A stretch of 64,000 nt of DNA from Roseibacterium elongatum DSM 19469. GTDB taxonomy: Bacteria; Pseudomonadota; Alphaproteobacteria; Rhodobacterales; Rhodobacteraceae. The notes beneath the pieces were generated by a model. The model searched no databases. It saw only the letters and a list, made by a program, of their open reading frames with translations, and had not been told where the DNA came from. The DNA lies in NCBI RefSeq assembly GCF_000590925.1, contig NZ_CP004372.1, forward strand, positions 3,205,001 to 3,269,000, in the 5' to 3' direction. Shown here piece by piece: positions 8,355 through 17,070 of the stretch. The translations under genes and the position numbers were made by a program. Each line of letters opens with the position of its first letter. Within the stretch, counting starts at the first letter, position 1.

Positions 8355-9539
8355 ATGTTCCTGCCCTTCTTCGAAACCCTGCGCGCGGCGCGCATCCCGG
8401 TCAGCTTGCGCGAATACCTGTCTTTCCTCGAAGGCATGTCCAAGGGGCTGGTGACCTATGACGTGGACGGGTTCTATTACCTCGCCCGCGCCGCGATGGT
8501 GAAGGACGAGCGCCATCTCGACCGGTTCGACCAGGCCTTTGCCCATACCTTCGGCGGGCTCGAGCAGATCACGGCGGATGACGTGCTGGAGGCGACCGAG
8601 ATCCCCCGCGAATGGCTGGAAAAACTTGCTGAAAAGCACCTGACCGAGGAAGAGCGCGCCGAGATCGCGGCGCTTGGCGGCTTCGACAAGCTGATGGAGA
8701 CGCTGCGCGAACGCCTCAAGGAACAGCAGGGCCGCCATCAAGGTGGCAACAAGTGGATCGGCACCGCCGGCACCTCGCCCTTCGGCGCCTATGGCTACAA
8801 CCCCGAGGGCGTGCGCATCGGCCAGCACGAAAGCCGCCACCGCCGCGCGGTCAAGGTCTGGGACAAGCGCGAGTTCAAGAACCTCGACGGCGACGTGGAA
8901 CTGGGCACGCGCAACATCAAGGTGGCGCTCAAGCGCCTGCGCCAATGGGCGCGCGACGGCGCGGCCGAGGAACTGGACCTCGATGGCACGATCCGGGCCA
9001 CGGCGGAACATGGCTATCTCGACGTGAAAACCCGCCCCGAGCGGCGCAACGCGGTCAAGGTGATCCTGTTTCTGGATGTCGGCGGGTCGATGGACGACCA
9101 TATCCGCGTGGTCGAAGAGTTGTTCAGTGCCGCCCGCGCCGAGTTCAAGCACCTGGAATACTACTATTTTCACAACTGCCTGTACGAGTCCGTCTGGCGC
9201 GACAATCGCCGCCGCTGGAACGAACAGATCCCGACCCACGAGGTGATGAACACCTACGGGTCCGACTACAAATGCATCTTCGTGGGCGATGCCTCGATGT
9301 CGCCCTACGAGATCGCCTTCGCCGGCGGCGCGAACGAGCATTGGAACGAGGAAGCGGGACAAGTCTGGCTGGAACGCGCGCGCACGCAATGGCCCGACCA
9401 TCTGTGGATCAACCCGGTGCCCGAGCGACATTGGAAATTCACCCAGTCGATCGGCATGATCGACCAGATCTTCGAGGGCCGCATGGTGCCCATGACGCTG
9501 GAAGGCATCGACCGCGGCATGCGCGAGTTGGGCCGGTGA
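8355..9539 (+). CDS. CoxE-like VWA-domain protein, MoxR partner
   Basis: This 394-residue protein of the VWA/CoxE-like family has an N-terminal helical region (LRAARIPVSLREYLSFLEG) and a C-terminal von Willebrand A domain. The MIDAS motif is FLDVGGSMDDH with Asp241, the variant DxGGS form used by this family. Proteins of this type act with a MoxR ATPase in chaperoning or metal insertion, so the MoxR gene at 5310 is the likely partner. There is no signal peptide, so it should be cytoplasmic. The downstream gene starts on a GTG overlapping its stop codon, so the two are coupled. Confidence 0.9.
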   Translation: MFLPFFETLRAARIPVSLREYLSFLEGMSKGLVTYDVDGFYYLARAAMVKDERHLDRFDQAFAHTFGGLEQITADDVLEATEIPREWLEKLAEKHLTEEERAEIAALGGFDKLMETLRERLKEQQGRHQGGNKWIGTAGTSPFGAYGYNPEGVRIGQHESRHRRAVKVWDKREFKNLDGDVELGTRNIKVALKRLRQWARDGAAEELDLDGTIRATAEHGYLDVKTRPERRNAVKVILFLDVGGSMDDHIRVVEELFSAARAEFKHLEYYYFHNCLYESVWRDNRRRWNEQIPTHEVMNTYGSDYKCIFVGDASMSPYEIAFAGGANEHWNEEAGQVWLERARTQWPDHLWINPVPERHWKFTQSIGMIDQIFEGRMVPMTLEGIDRGMRELGR

Positions 9540-9916
9540 GTCGCGACCGCCCGCGCGCGTTGCCCTATCTCTGGGCGCATCATCGCCCCGCCGTCATCGC
9601 CTTTGGCCTGGCGCTGGCGGTGGCCGTCTTCTTCCTGATCCGGCTGGTGGTGCATACGATCTACTGGGCCGATCCGGCGCATCGCGACCAGCCGCTGGAG
9701 GGGTGGATGACGCCGGGCTATGTGGCCCGCTCCTACCAGGTCGACGGCGAGGTCCTGCGTGACGCCATCGGCCTTGCGCCGCGCACCGTCCCCGAGGGGC
9801 GTCCGACGCTCAGCCGGATCGCCGCGGCGCGGGGCATTCCGCTCGAGCAACTGGTCGCCGAGATCGAAGCCGCCCTGGTGGCCGCAGGCGCCGGCCCGCC
9901 GAGGCGGCGCGAATGA
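9536..9916 (+). CDS. Single-pass membrane protein of unknown function
   Basis: A 126-residue protein reads from a GTG at 9536 that overlaps the VWA stop (GTGA), the usual mark of translational coupling. It has one membrane helix near residues 20-40 (AVIAFGLALAVAVFFLIRLV), then a soluble C-terminal part with WMTPGYVARSYQVDGEVLRD and a helix-turn-helix-like end (TLSRIAAARGIPLEQLVAEI). The topology suggests a cytoplasmic N-terminus. No family is recognised with certainty. Its stop overlaps the DedA start (ATGA), so it lies inside a tight VWA / this gene / DedA operon. Confidence 0.75.
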   Translation: MSRDRPRALPYLWAHHRPAVIAFGLALAVAVFFLIRLVVHTIYWADPAHRDQPLEGWMTPGYVARSYQVDGEVLRDAIGLAPRTVPEGRPTLSRIAAARGIPLEQLVAEIEAALVAAGAGPPRRRE

Positions 9917-10575
9917 CCGAGGATATCCTCGCCCTCGTGCCGGTCTACGGGCTGGTCGTGCTGGCCGTGGGCACGTTCCTGTCCTGCCTCGCCCTGCCGG
10001 TGCCCAGTTCGCTGCTGATGCTGTCGGCCGGGGGGTTCGCCGTTTCGGGCGATCTGGTCTTGTGGCAGGCCGCTGCCGCCGCATTGACGGGCGCGATCCT
10101 GGGCGATCAGCTCGGCTATCAGATCGGGCGGGCCGGCGGGCGCTATGCGGCCCGCGCCAGCCGGTCGCCGCGCCGCGCGCACCTGATGGAAAAGGCCCGG
10201 CGCCAGATCATCGACAACGGCGGGTGGGCGGTGTTCTTCAGCCGCTGGCTGGTTTCGCCGCTGGGACCTTACGTGAATTTCGCCGCCGGGGCCGCAGGGT
10301 TGCGCTGGCTCCGCTTTACCCGCGCCAGCGTGGCGGGCGAAATCGTCTGGGTCTCGGTTTATGTCGGACTGGGCGCGCTCTTTGCCGATGACATCGTGGC
10401 GCTTGGCCAGTTGCTGGGTGACGTGACGGGCCTGTTGGCTGCACTGGCCGCCTTGGCGGTGCTCGGCCTGTGGCTGCGCGCCGCCCTGCGCCAGCGCGAC
10501 AAGCTGCGCCCGGGCCCGATCCGCCAACGGGCAAGGGCGGCCATTGCCCAGGTCACAAACCGCCGCAAGGAGTGA
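9913..10575 (+). CDS. DedA-family membrane protein
   Basis: This 220-residue DedA (SNARE-associated / VTT) protein has a hydrophobic N-terminus and the family glycine-rich core GAILGDQLGYQIGRAGG. It also has FFSRWLVSPLGPYVNFAAGA, which carries the usual arginine and proline positions, and a long C-terminal helix. DedA proteins are inner-membrane transporters or scramblases linked to undecaprenyl-phosphate recycling and membrane homeostasis. The start overlaps the previous stop by 4 bases. The Xaa-Pro peptidase-like gene starts 6 bases after its end. Confidence 0.9.
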   Translation: MTEDILALVPVYGLVVLAVGTFLSCLALPVPSSLLMLSAGGFAVSGDLVLWQAAAAALTGAILGDQLGYQIGRAGGRYAARASRSPRRAHLMEKARRQIIDNGGWAVFFSRWLVSPLGPYVNFAAGAAGLRWLRFTRASVAGEIVWVSVYVGLGALFADDIVALGQLLGDVTGLLAALAALAVLGLWLRAALRQRDKLRPGPIRQRARAAIAQVTNRRKE

Positions 10576-10580
10576 CCGGA

Positions 10581-11726
10581 ATGCCCAATTTCCCCCCAGA
10601 GGAGTTCGACACGCGCCGCAGCCGCGCCTGCGCGGCCCTGCGCGTGGCAGATCTGGATGCGATCGTGCTCTTTGCGCCCGAAAGCCAGTATTGGCTGACC
10701 GGTTATGACACGTTCGGCTTTGCGATGTTCCAGGCCATGGTGCTGGATGCAGATGGCGGCATTGACCTGCTGACCCGCCTGCCCGATCTGCGACAGGCAC
10801 AGAACACCTCGATCCTGTCGACCGAGTGCATTCACGTTTGGCCCGAGGTCGAGGGCGCGGACCCCGCGCGCGATCTGGCCGCGCTGCTGACCCGGCGCGG
10901 GCTGGCGGGCAGGCGCATCGGGGTCGAGACGCGCACCGCCGGGCTGACCCATCACGCGGGGCAACGGCTGGACGCCGCCCTGCCCGGCCTGATCGAGGCC
11001 AGCGACCTGATCCCGGCGCTGCGGCGCGTGAAATCCCCGGCTGAGCTGGCCTGCATCCGCCGCGCCGCCAGCCTGTCGGATGCCGCACTGGACGCCGCGT
11101 TGGCCACGACCGGCCCCGGTGCCTTCGAGGGGGAGATCCACGCCGCCATGCAGGGGGCGATCCTGTCGGCGGGGGGCGAGCCCGCGGCCAACGAGACAAT
11201 CATCGGATCGGGCGCCAACGCCTTGCTGTGCCGGTCGTTTGCCGGGCGGCGTGTGCTGGACGACACCGACCAGCTGACACTGGAATGGTCAGGCTCGTGG
11301 ATGCGCTATCACGCGGCGATGATGCGCACCCTGGTGATCGGCACACCCAACGCAGCGCAGCGGCGGATGCATGCGGCGGCGGTCGAGGCGCTGGAGGCCT
11401 GCGAAGCCGCCCTGGTTCCCGGCCGGCCGATGGCCGATGTGTTCGAGGCCCATGCCCGGGTGTTCGACGCGCATGGACTGCACGCGGCACGCCTTCAGGC
11501 CTGCGGCTACCATATGGGCATTGCCTATGCCCCGATCTGGGTGGAATTCCCCATGTTCCATGCGGGCAACCCCCTGCTGCTGGAGGCCGGGAACGCCGTG
11601 TTTCTGCACATGATCCTGATGGACAGCGCGTCGGGCCTGGCCGTGACACTGGGGCATTCCCTGATCCTGGGCGCCACCGGTCCCGAGCGGCTGTCGCGCC
11701 ATGACACCGCGTTGATCCAGCTGTGA
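10581..11726 (+). CDS. M24-fold (creatinase/aminopeptidase P-like) protein, ligands altered
   Basis: This 381-residue pita-bread-fold protein starts at 10581, with AAGGAG eight to ten bases upstream. It has a creatinase N-terminal domain (DAIVLFAPESQYWLTGYDTF) and an M24 catalytic domain (RRVKSPAELACIRRAASLSD onward). In metal-dependent M24 enzymes two aspartates, a histidine and two glutamates bind the metals. Here the first aspartate region reads TLEWSGSWMRYHAAMMRT and the usual TIEP-type glutamate is replaced in GNAVFLHMILMD, so most ligands appear lost. Only the histidine of CGYHMGIAYAP looks kept. It is therefore more likely a creatinase- or ectoine-hydrolase-like amidinohydrolase, or a non-peptidase, than aminopeptidase P. 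Substrate unknown. Confidence 0.82.
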   Translation: MPNFPPEEFDTRRSRACAALRVADLDAIVLFAPESQYWLTGYDTFGFAMFQAMVLDADGGIDLLTRLPDLRQAQNTSILSTECIHVWPEVEGADPARDLAALLTRRGLAGRRIGVETRTAGLTHHAGQRLDAALPGLIEASDLIPALRRVKSPAELACIRRAASLSDAALDAALATTGPGAFEGEIHAAMQGAILSAGGEPAANETIIGSGANALLCRSFAGRRVLDDTDQLTLEWSGSWMRYHAAMMRTLVIGTPNAAQRRMHAAAVEALEACEAALVPGRPMADVFEAHARVFDAHGLHAARLQACGYHMGIAYAPIWVEFPMFHAGNPLLLEAGNAVFLHMILMDSASGLAVTLGHSLILGATGPERLSRHDTALIQL

Positions 11727-11772
11727 GCGATGGGCCATTGCCCGACCGGGTCCTGCGCCCCATATCTGGCAC

Positions 11773-12471
11773 ATGTTGAAGCTGACACCGATCCTTCTAG
11801 CCATCCTTTACGCGCTGGCGATGTACCAGTTCTCGGCCTGGCGCACGCGCCGCGAGTTGGATGCCAAATCGACCGAACTGGCCGATGCGCGGCTCAAGGC
11901 GTTGACCGACCGCATGGCCGAGGCGGTGGGCGTCGATCGCATCCCCGTCAACATCTACGAGGTGCCCGTCGTGAACGGGCTGGCCGCGCCCGACGGGCGG
12001 ATTTTCCTGACCCGCGGGTTCTACGACCGATATCGCAGCGGCGAGGTCAGCGCCGAGGAACTGGCCAGTGTCATCGCCCACGAGATGGGGCATGTGGCTC
12101 TGGGGCATTCGCGGCGGCGGATGATCGACTTTTCCGGCCAGAACGCGGTGCGCGTGGTGCTGGCCGGCGTGCTGGGCCGCCTGATCCCCGGCGTCGGTGT
12201 CTGGGTGGCCAATGCCATCGCCTCGCTTCTGGCCGCGCGCCTCAGCCGTCAGGACGAGTACGAGGCGGATGCCTATGCCTCGGCGCTGCTGACCAAATCC
12301 GGCATTGGCACGGCCCCGCAGAAAGCGCTGTTCGAAAAGCTCGAACACCTGACGGGCATGGCCGGGCGCGGCACGCCCGCCTGGCTGATGAGCCACCCCA
12401 GGACCGAGGATCGCATCGCCGCCATCGAGGCGATGGAGGCCCGCTGGCGCAGCGAATTGCCGAGCGAGTGA
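11773..12471 (+). CDS. M48-family metalloprotease
   Basis: This 232-residue zinc metalloprotease of the M48 (Ste24/HtpX/LoiP) group has the HEMGH motif at residues 103-107 (ASVIAHEMGHVALGH) and a downstream glutamate ligand in SRQDEYEADAYA. A single N-terminal hydrophobic stretch (LKLTPILLAILYALAMYQF) could be a membrane anchor or signal, which would place the catalytic domain in the periplasm; this is inference. The C-terminal WLMSHPRTEDRIAAIEAM is the usual M48 tail. The gene is followed at once by the second copy of the hairpin repeat. Confidence 0.9.
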   Translation: MLKLTPILLAILYALAMYQFSAWRTRRELDAKSTELADARLKALTDRMAEAVGVDRIPVNIYEVPVVNGLAAPDGRIFLTRGFYDRYRSGEVSAEELASVIAHEMGHVALGHSRRRMIDFSGQNAVRVVLAGVLGRLIPGVGVWVANAIASLLAARLSRQDEYEADAYASALLTKSGIGTAPQKALFEKLEHLTGMAGRGTPAWLMSHPRTEDRIAAIEAMEARWRSELPSE

Positions 12472-12472
12472 C

Positions 12473-12519
12473 TTGGGGGCGCTGCCCCCAAACCCCCGGC
12501 ATATTTCAAGGATAAAGAT
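12473..12519 (+). repeat. Hairpin-plus-tail intergenic repeat, copy 2
   Basis: The hairpin TTGGGGGC, loop GCT, GCCCCCAA is followed by CCCCCGGCATATTTCAAGG and ATAAAGA. The tail differs from copy 1 at only a few positions. It fills the gap between the convergent M48 and PIN genes and may act as a bidirectional terminator. Confidence 0.7.
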
Positions 12520-12523
12520 GGGG

Positions 12524-13081
12524 TCAGGGGCGCGCCAGGGCCTTGGCCAGGCGCGGCAGGCGGGCGCGTTTCAGCAAGGCACGCAGGGGCAAATCTTCCT
12601 CGGCCAGACGCTCGGCCTCGGCATGGGTGTCGTGGACCGCCGCGCGCACGATGTCACCTTGGGCCTCCAAGGCATTCAGCAGCATCGTATCGGGATGCAG
12701 GGCGATCAGGTCGAACACCTCCAACTCGCGCGTCGGAAAATCGCGCATGTTCAGCGTCACGATGGCGGCGGCCCCGCCGGCGCGGGCCGTGGCCAGAACG
12801 TGGATATCGCCGGGATCGGGCAGCCAGAGGGGGGCTTCGTCTTCGGGCGCGTGCCGGATCTCGGCCTGGGGGAACGCCGCGCGCAGGCGGGCGATCTCGC
12901 CCCGCGCCAGCAATTCGTCCGCAGGCCCGCCCTGTTTCAGCGCGGTTCGCGTCCATTCCTCGAGCAGGCGCGGCGACACCAGAGGCGTGAACAGGCCGCG
13001 CCGCGCACAGCCGAGCAGGATCTGCCGCAACACGGTGGGGTAAAGGACGCAGGCATCCAGCACGTAGGCCGGCGCGCTCAT
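12524..13081 (-). CDS. PIN-domain protein (RSP_2648-like)
   Basis: This 185-residue PIN-domain protein begins MSAPAYVLDACVLYPTVLRQ, with the first acidic residue at Asp9. Further acidic positions lie in LLEEWTR and LPDPGDIHVLATA, consistent with a metal-dependent RNase fold. No antitoxin gene precedes it. Instead it follows the RlmI-like methyltransferase with a 4-base ATGA overlap, an arrangement typical of the Rhodobacteraceae RSP_2648 group, so a toxin role is not supported. It may act on RNA in concert with the neighbouring rRNA methyltransferase, but that is speculation. Confidence 0.85.
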   Translation of the reverse strand: MSAPAYVLDACVLYPTVLRQILLGCARRGLFTPLVSPRLLEEWTRTALKQGGPADELLARGEIARLRAAFPQAEIRHAPEDEAPLWLPDPGDIHVLATARAGGAAAIVTLNMRDFPTRELEVFDLIALHPDTMLLNALEAQGDIVRAAVHDTHAEAERLAEEDLPLRALLKRARLPRLAKALARP

Positions 13082-14280
13082 GGCATCAGCCGGAAGGCCA
13101 GCGCCTTGAGATAGCCGGTCTCGGTCAGGCTGGGATGCTGCGGGTGGTCGGGCCCGGCAAAGCCCGTGTAGATCAGCCGCGGGTCACGCCCCGCCCGCCC
13201 GATGCCCCGCAGACAGGCCATGCGGAACTTGGACAGATCGGCCGCGTGCGAGCAGGAACACAGGATCAACGTGCCCCCCGGCGCCACCAGGTCGGCGGCC
13301 AGGCGCGCCACCCGCTCATAGGCGCGCAACCCTTGTTGCAGCGCCTGTTTCGACGGCGCAAAGGCGGGCGGGTCGCAGATCACGAGGTCGAACTGCGCGC
13401 CCTCGGCCTGCAGCGCGGCCATCACGTCGAAGGCATCGCCCAGCCGGGTCGAGAACCGCTCTGCCACCCCCGACAGCGCCGCCCCCTGCCCCGCCAGAGC
13501 CAGCGCCGCGTCCGAGGCATCGACCGCGACAGCGCTCTCGGCCCCTTGCGCGAGGCAGGCGAGGGCGAAGCCGCCCACATGGGAAAACACGTCCAGCACC
13601 CGCGCGCCCCGTGCAAGCGACGCGGCAAAGGCGTGGTTCGGCCGCTGATCGTAGAACAGCCCCGTCTTCTGCCCGCCCATGACATCGGCGGCATAGGTCG
13701 CGCCGGTCATCGGCACCGGGATCGGGCCATCGGGCGCGTGGCCTGCCAGGACCTGCGTCTCGTCGGGCAGCCCCTCGGCCGCGCGGGCGCGGGCGGTGCC
13801 GTTCTTGATGAGGGTCGCCGCCCCGGTCAGATCCGACAGGATCGACACGAGATCCTGCAGGCGATCCTCCAGCCAGATGGCGTTGGGCTGCAGCACCAGC
13901 GTGTCGCCGAAACGATCCACGATCAGGCCGGGCAGGCCGTCCCCCTCGGCATGGACCAGGCGGTAATAGGGCGCATCATACAGGCGCGCACGCAGGTCCA
14001 GCGCGCCGGCCAGCCGGGCGCGCAGCCAGTCTGCGTCGATGCGGGCGGCCGGGTCGCGGTCGAGCAGGCGCAGGCCGATGCGCGCCTCGATCGTCGCGAC
14101 GCCGACGCCCAGAGGCTGGCGCTCGGCGTCTTCGAGGATGGCGAGCGCCCCCGGCGCGAGTTTGCGCGCACGGCGGTCGAGCACCAGGTCGTCGGACCAG
14201 GCCCAGGGATGACCATGGCGGATGCGGCGGGCGTCGGCCTTGGGTTTCAGGCGCAGAACGGGAAAAAGGGGCGCAGTCAT
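13078..14280 (-). CDS. rlmI: RlmI-type 23S rRNA (cytosine-C5) methyltransferase
   Basis: This 400-residue SAM-dependent methyltransferase has an N-terminal PUA-like domain (RLKPKADARRIRHGHPWAW) and a class I Rossmann domain. The SAM site is RVLDVFSHVGGFALACLAQG and the catalytic loop is VICDPPAFAPSK, the pattern of the RlmI/YccW group that modifies 23S rRNA C1962 in E. coli. The ATG at 14280 is chosen over longer frames because the PUA homology begins there. The stop overlaps the PIN gene start. Precise target site is assumed from family membership. Confidence 0.87.
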   Translation of the reverse strand: MTAPLFPVLRLKPKADARRIRHGHPWAWSDDLVLDRRARKLAPGALAILEDAERQPLGVGVATIEARIGLRLLDRDPAARIDADWLRARLAGALDLRARLYDAPYYRLVHAEGDGLPGLIVDRFGDTLVLQPNAIWLEDRLQDLVSILSDLTGAATLIKNGTARARAAEGLPDETQVLAGHAPDGPIPVPMTGATYAADVMGGQKTGLFYDQRPNHAFAASLARGARVLDVFSHVGGFALACLAQGAESAVAVDASDAALALAGQGAALSGVAERFSTRLGDAFDVMAALQAEGAQFDLVICDPPAFAPSKQALQQGLRAYERVARLAADLVAPGGTLILCSCSHAADLSKFRMACLRGIGRAGRDPRLIYTGFAGPDHPQHPSLTETGYLKALAFRLMP

Positions 14281-14318
14281 GCGCCCCCCATACCGCCGTC
14301 GCGGGGTTTGCGAAAGGG

Positions 14319-14924
14319 TCAGCTGCCGATCGCGCCCAGCATCGTTTGCGGGAACTCGGCCTGCACCCATTGTTGCAGCCGCTCGGTGATGCGGACCCGC
14401 TGGGTGATGCCCTGCGCCTCGGCATTGACGGCCTGCTGGCCGCCATAGGCGCGGAAGGTCAGGTCGACCGCGCGCGGGCCCGAGAGAATCTGGCCGGTTT
14501 CGGCATTCGCGATGGTCACGATGAACTCGATCTCATGCTCGCCGCCGATCGTGTAGCGCGCCCGCTCGGTCAGCGCGTGGAACCGCGTCACCTCCAGACG
14601 GATCAAGACCGGGATATCGCCCTGCATCGGGGCAAGGGCGGGCTCGAGCGCGGCCTGCATCAAGGCCTGCACCTGCGCGCGGCGGTTGCCGGGCGCATCC
14701 TCGCGCCAGACGATATCGGCGCGCGGCTTGATCGCATGCGCCTCGGACACGCTCAGGCTGTCGGGAACCGAGACAACCAGTTGGGCAAAGCCCCAGTTCT
14801 GGGTCGGCACCTCGATCACCGGACCAAGGTCGAGGCCGGCGTTTCGCGTCACGTCGCCGGTCGTGGTCACACAGCCCGTCAGCACCATCGCGGCACCAAG
14901 GGCAAGGGCGGGAAAACTGCGCAT
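14319..14924 (-). CDS. Conserved lipoprotein (DUF6778-like)
   Basis: This is a 201-residue predicted outer- or inner-membrane lipoprotein. The ATG at 14924 gives a clean lipoprotein signal (MRSFPALALGAAMVLTGC), with GGGGACGAG upstream on the minus strand. The mature part contains VEVPTQ-like and VSVPDSLSVSEAHAIKPRAD segments and a periodic beta-rich region. It resembles the DUF6778 family of Rhodobacteraceae, by recollection rather than by search. Function is unknown. It is transcribed toward rlmI, 38 bases away. Confidence 0.75.
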   Translation of the reverse strand: MRSFPALALGAAMVLTGCVTTTGDVTRNAGLDLGPVIEVPTQNWGFAQLVVSVPDSLSVSEAHAIKPRADIVWREDAPGNRRAQVQALMQAALEPALAPMQGDIPVLIRLEVTRFHALTERARYTIGGEHEIEFIVTIANAETGQILSGPRAVDLTFRAYGGQQAVNAEAQGITQRVRITERLQQWVQAEFPQTMLGAIGS

Positions 14925-15104
14925 CTTGAACACTGCTCGTCCCCTTTCATGAGGTTCTTTCGGGTCTGCCGGATGGGGTTCCCGGACAGAACCAAAGATC
15001 GCGCCCAAGCACGGCCAAAACGGGGTCGAAACCGCGCATCGGCGGGGAATTACATGGGAAAAACCAAGGCGCAATCATGGCCGTTTCGCGGCCAGAACAT
15101 CAGA

Positions 15105-15872
15105 TCAGACCAGGGCGCGGATGCCGGCCACCGCCGACCTGGCCCCTTGCAGCATCCAGCCATGCTCGGAGGCGATGAAAAAGCACCCAAAGCCATGGCG
15201 CTCGGACAGCGCCGTGGCGGCGGCCACATCCGGCACGAAGGTTGCGCACCCCAGCCCCGCGGCCTGCGCCGCCGCCGCGACACGGGCCTGCGCGGCCTGC
15301 AATTCGGGGCTGTCCTGCGTCTCCTTGCCATAGCCCACCGACAGGTCGGCCGGCCCCAGAAACAGGGCGTCGATCCCGGCGGTGGCAGCAATCTCCTCGA
15401 CCGCGTCGACCGCCTCGGGGTCTTCGATCTGGGCGAAGACGACCGTTTCGTCGCGCGAGCGGGCCAGAAGCTCGGGCATCGGGCGTGTGGCGAACCCCGC
15501 CCAGCGCGTCGATCCGGCATAGCCGCGCCCGCCCGGCCCGAAGCGCGCCAGCCGCGCCACCCGCACCGCGCCCTCGGCCGAGGTGACATGCGGCACCACG
15601 ACCCCCACCGCCCCCAGATCGAGCGCCGCCCCGATCTGCGCGGCCTCGGCCGAGGCAACGCGTACCAGCAGCGGGAAATCGGCCGCCCGCGCCAGCGCGG
15701 CGCAGACGTTCATCGAGCTGCGGTCGAAGGGGGCGTGTTCGGCATCGAGGCAGACGAAATCCAGCCCCGACAGGATCAGAACCTCCAGCACATCGACGAC
15801 AGGCGTCTTCATGAAGGTGCCGGCCAAGGGGGTGCCCGCGCGGACCCGCGTTCTGAAATCCGGAATACCCAT
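15105..15872 (-). CDS. HpcH/HpaI-family class II aldolase
   Basis: This 255-residue HpcH/HpaI aldolase/citrate-lyase-type TIM barrel carries the substrate/catalytic segment DFVCLDAEHAPFDRSSM, the metal-binding glutamate in VFAQIEDPEAVDAVEEI, and FLGPADLSVGYG. Related enzymes cleave 4-hydroxy-2-oxo acids to pyruvate plus an aldehyde using a divalent metal. The start at 15872 (MGIPDFRTRV) follows GGGGGGATTGGGCGC; an in-frame ATG ten codons upstream is possible. No pathway partner is adjacent, so the physiological substrate is open. Confidence 0.87.
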   Translation of the reverse strand: MGIPDFRTRVRAGTPLAGTFMKTPVVDVLEVLILSGLDFVCLDAEHAPFDRSSMNVCAALARAADFPLLVRVASAEAAQIGAALDLGAVGVVVPHVTSAEGAVRVARLARFGPGGRGYAGSTRWAGFATRPMPELLARSRDETVVFAQIEDPEAVDAVEEIAATAGIDALFLGPADLSVGYGKETQDSPELQAAQARVAAAAQAAGLGCATFVPDVAAATALSERHGFGCFFIASEHGWMLQGARSAVAGIRALV

Positions 15873-15939
15873 GCGCCCAATCCCCCCTGCGGCACCATCC
15901 ATGGCGACCTTGGCCAAGGGGGGCGCGCTTTGCAATGGG

Positions 15940-16998
15940 TCACGCGCCACCCGCCACCTCGGGGGGGTGCGCCAGCGCGGAGGGCGTTGCCTCGGCTGGT
16001 GCGGGGCCTTGGGCCGCGGCGGCGGCGGGGTTGGGCGGCGGCGCAGCCTCGCGCGGCGCGTCCGGCGGCGCATCGACGGCGCCCTCCCCCGATTGCGCGA
16101 CCCGCAGCGCCCGCCGCCCGCCGATCTGCCCCAAGGCCCCGCGCAGGATCACGGCACCGTCGGGGGTTTCCAGGGTCACGGCAGACAGGTCGGAGCGGTC
16201 GAAGACCAGAACATCGCCCGGCGACAGCGCCTCGACCTCGCCCAAGGGACGCGTCAGGCGCAGAAGCACCGCCTCCAGCGGCAGGGGCGCGTCCGACAGC
16301 GCTGCGGCCACCCGATCCTGCCAGCCCGGCGGCACCGGCGCTTGGTCCTGCGGCGCGTCGCCCCGTGCCACCTGGGGGGATATGGCCGGCAAAAGCAGCA
16401 CGATGCGCCCCTGCCGCCCGCCGTCATCGCCCAGTTTCAGATCGGCTGCCACGAGGTGATAGGGCCCCGTGGGCAACAGCAGCGTGATCCGGTCACGATC
16501 CTCGATCAGGGCGCCATAGGCCATGCGCTCGGGCCAGTCGCGCCCGGTCAGGTCGGCGGCCTCCTGCGCGAAGGCCGCCAGCACAAGGTCCAGGAAATCG
16601 CGGCTCAACACCTCGTCGATGCGCGTGACGCGGCGCGGCGGCAACGCGCTGCTCTCGACCCGGCCGGTCGTCTGAACCTCGATCAACGCGTCCAGCGCCC
16701 CGTGATCCAGCCCCAGAAGGCCGCGCGCGCCCGCCCCATCCTCGAGCGCGGCGACAAGGCCCGTCTGCGGCACGCCCGCGATCCCGTCCTCTAGCGTGCG
16801 GTCGAGATCGACCGACAGGCCCGCGACTGACAGGTGCAGCCCCGCGAACGGGCCCGCCGCGTGGCGCAAGGCGCGCTCCCACGCCCGCTCCACCCCCGGG
16901 ACGAGGTCGGGGGGCGCGGGGCGCTGTGCGCGATGGGCCGCCAGGATGCGCGGCAGCGCGGGGCGAAACCCGTCGGGGGGAAGGCTGGTGTCGCTCAA
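15940..16998 (-). CDS. FliM/FliN-family C-ring-like (SpoA domain) protein
   Basis: This 352-residue protein has a FliM-like middle region (LSRDFLDLVLAAFAQEAADL, then YHLVAADLKLGDDGG) and a C-terminal SpoA (FliN/FliM) domain. The SpoA part includes LPLEAVLLRLTRPLGEVEAL and LSPGDVLVFDRSDLSAVTLE, then a proline/alanine-rich tail. FliM and FliN form the flagellar switch; SpoA domains also occur in type III export. No other flagellar gene is near, so it is an orphan copy and its real complex is unknown. It ends about 70 bases before the HpcH/HpaI gene on the same strand. Confidence 0.82.
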   Translation of the reverse strand: MSDTSLPPDGFRPALPRILAAHRAQRPAPPDLVPGVERAWERALRHAAGPFAGLHLSVAGLSVDLDRTLEDGIAGVPQTGLVAALEDGAGARGLLGLDHGALDALIEVQTTGRVESSALPPRRVTRIDEVLSRDFLDLVLAAFAQEAADLTGRDWPERMAYGALIEDRDRITLLLPTGPYHLVAADLKLGDDGGRQGRIVLLLPAISPQVARGDAPQDQAPVPPGWQDRVAAALSDAPLPLEAVLLRLTRPLGEVEALSPGDVLVFDRSDLSAVTLETPDGAVILRGALGQIGGRRALRVAQSGEGAVDAPPDAPREAAPPPNPAAAAAQGPAPAEATPSALAHPPEVAGGA

Positions 16999-17070
16999 GA
17001 GAAACCCGGGCGTGTTACGGTGATCGGCATGGTTCCTTCGGGGTATGCCACAGCGAGGGTTAACAAAGCC

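Noticed and set aside
12524..13081. PIN protein as a VapC toxin
   Set aside because: There is no antitoxin gene upstream; its start overlaps an rRNA methyltransferase gene, and the family is a conserved housekeeping-like pair.
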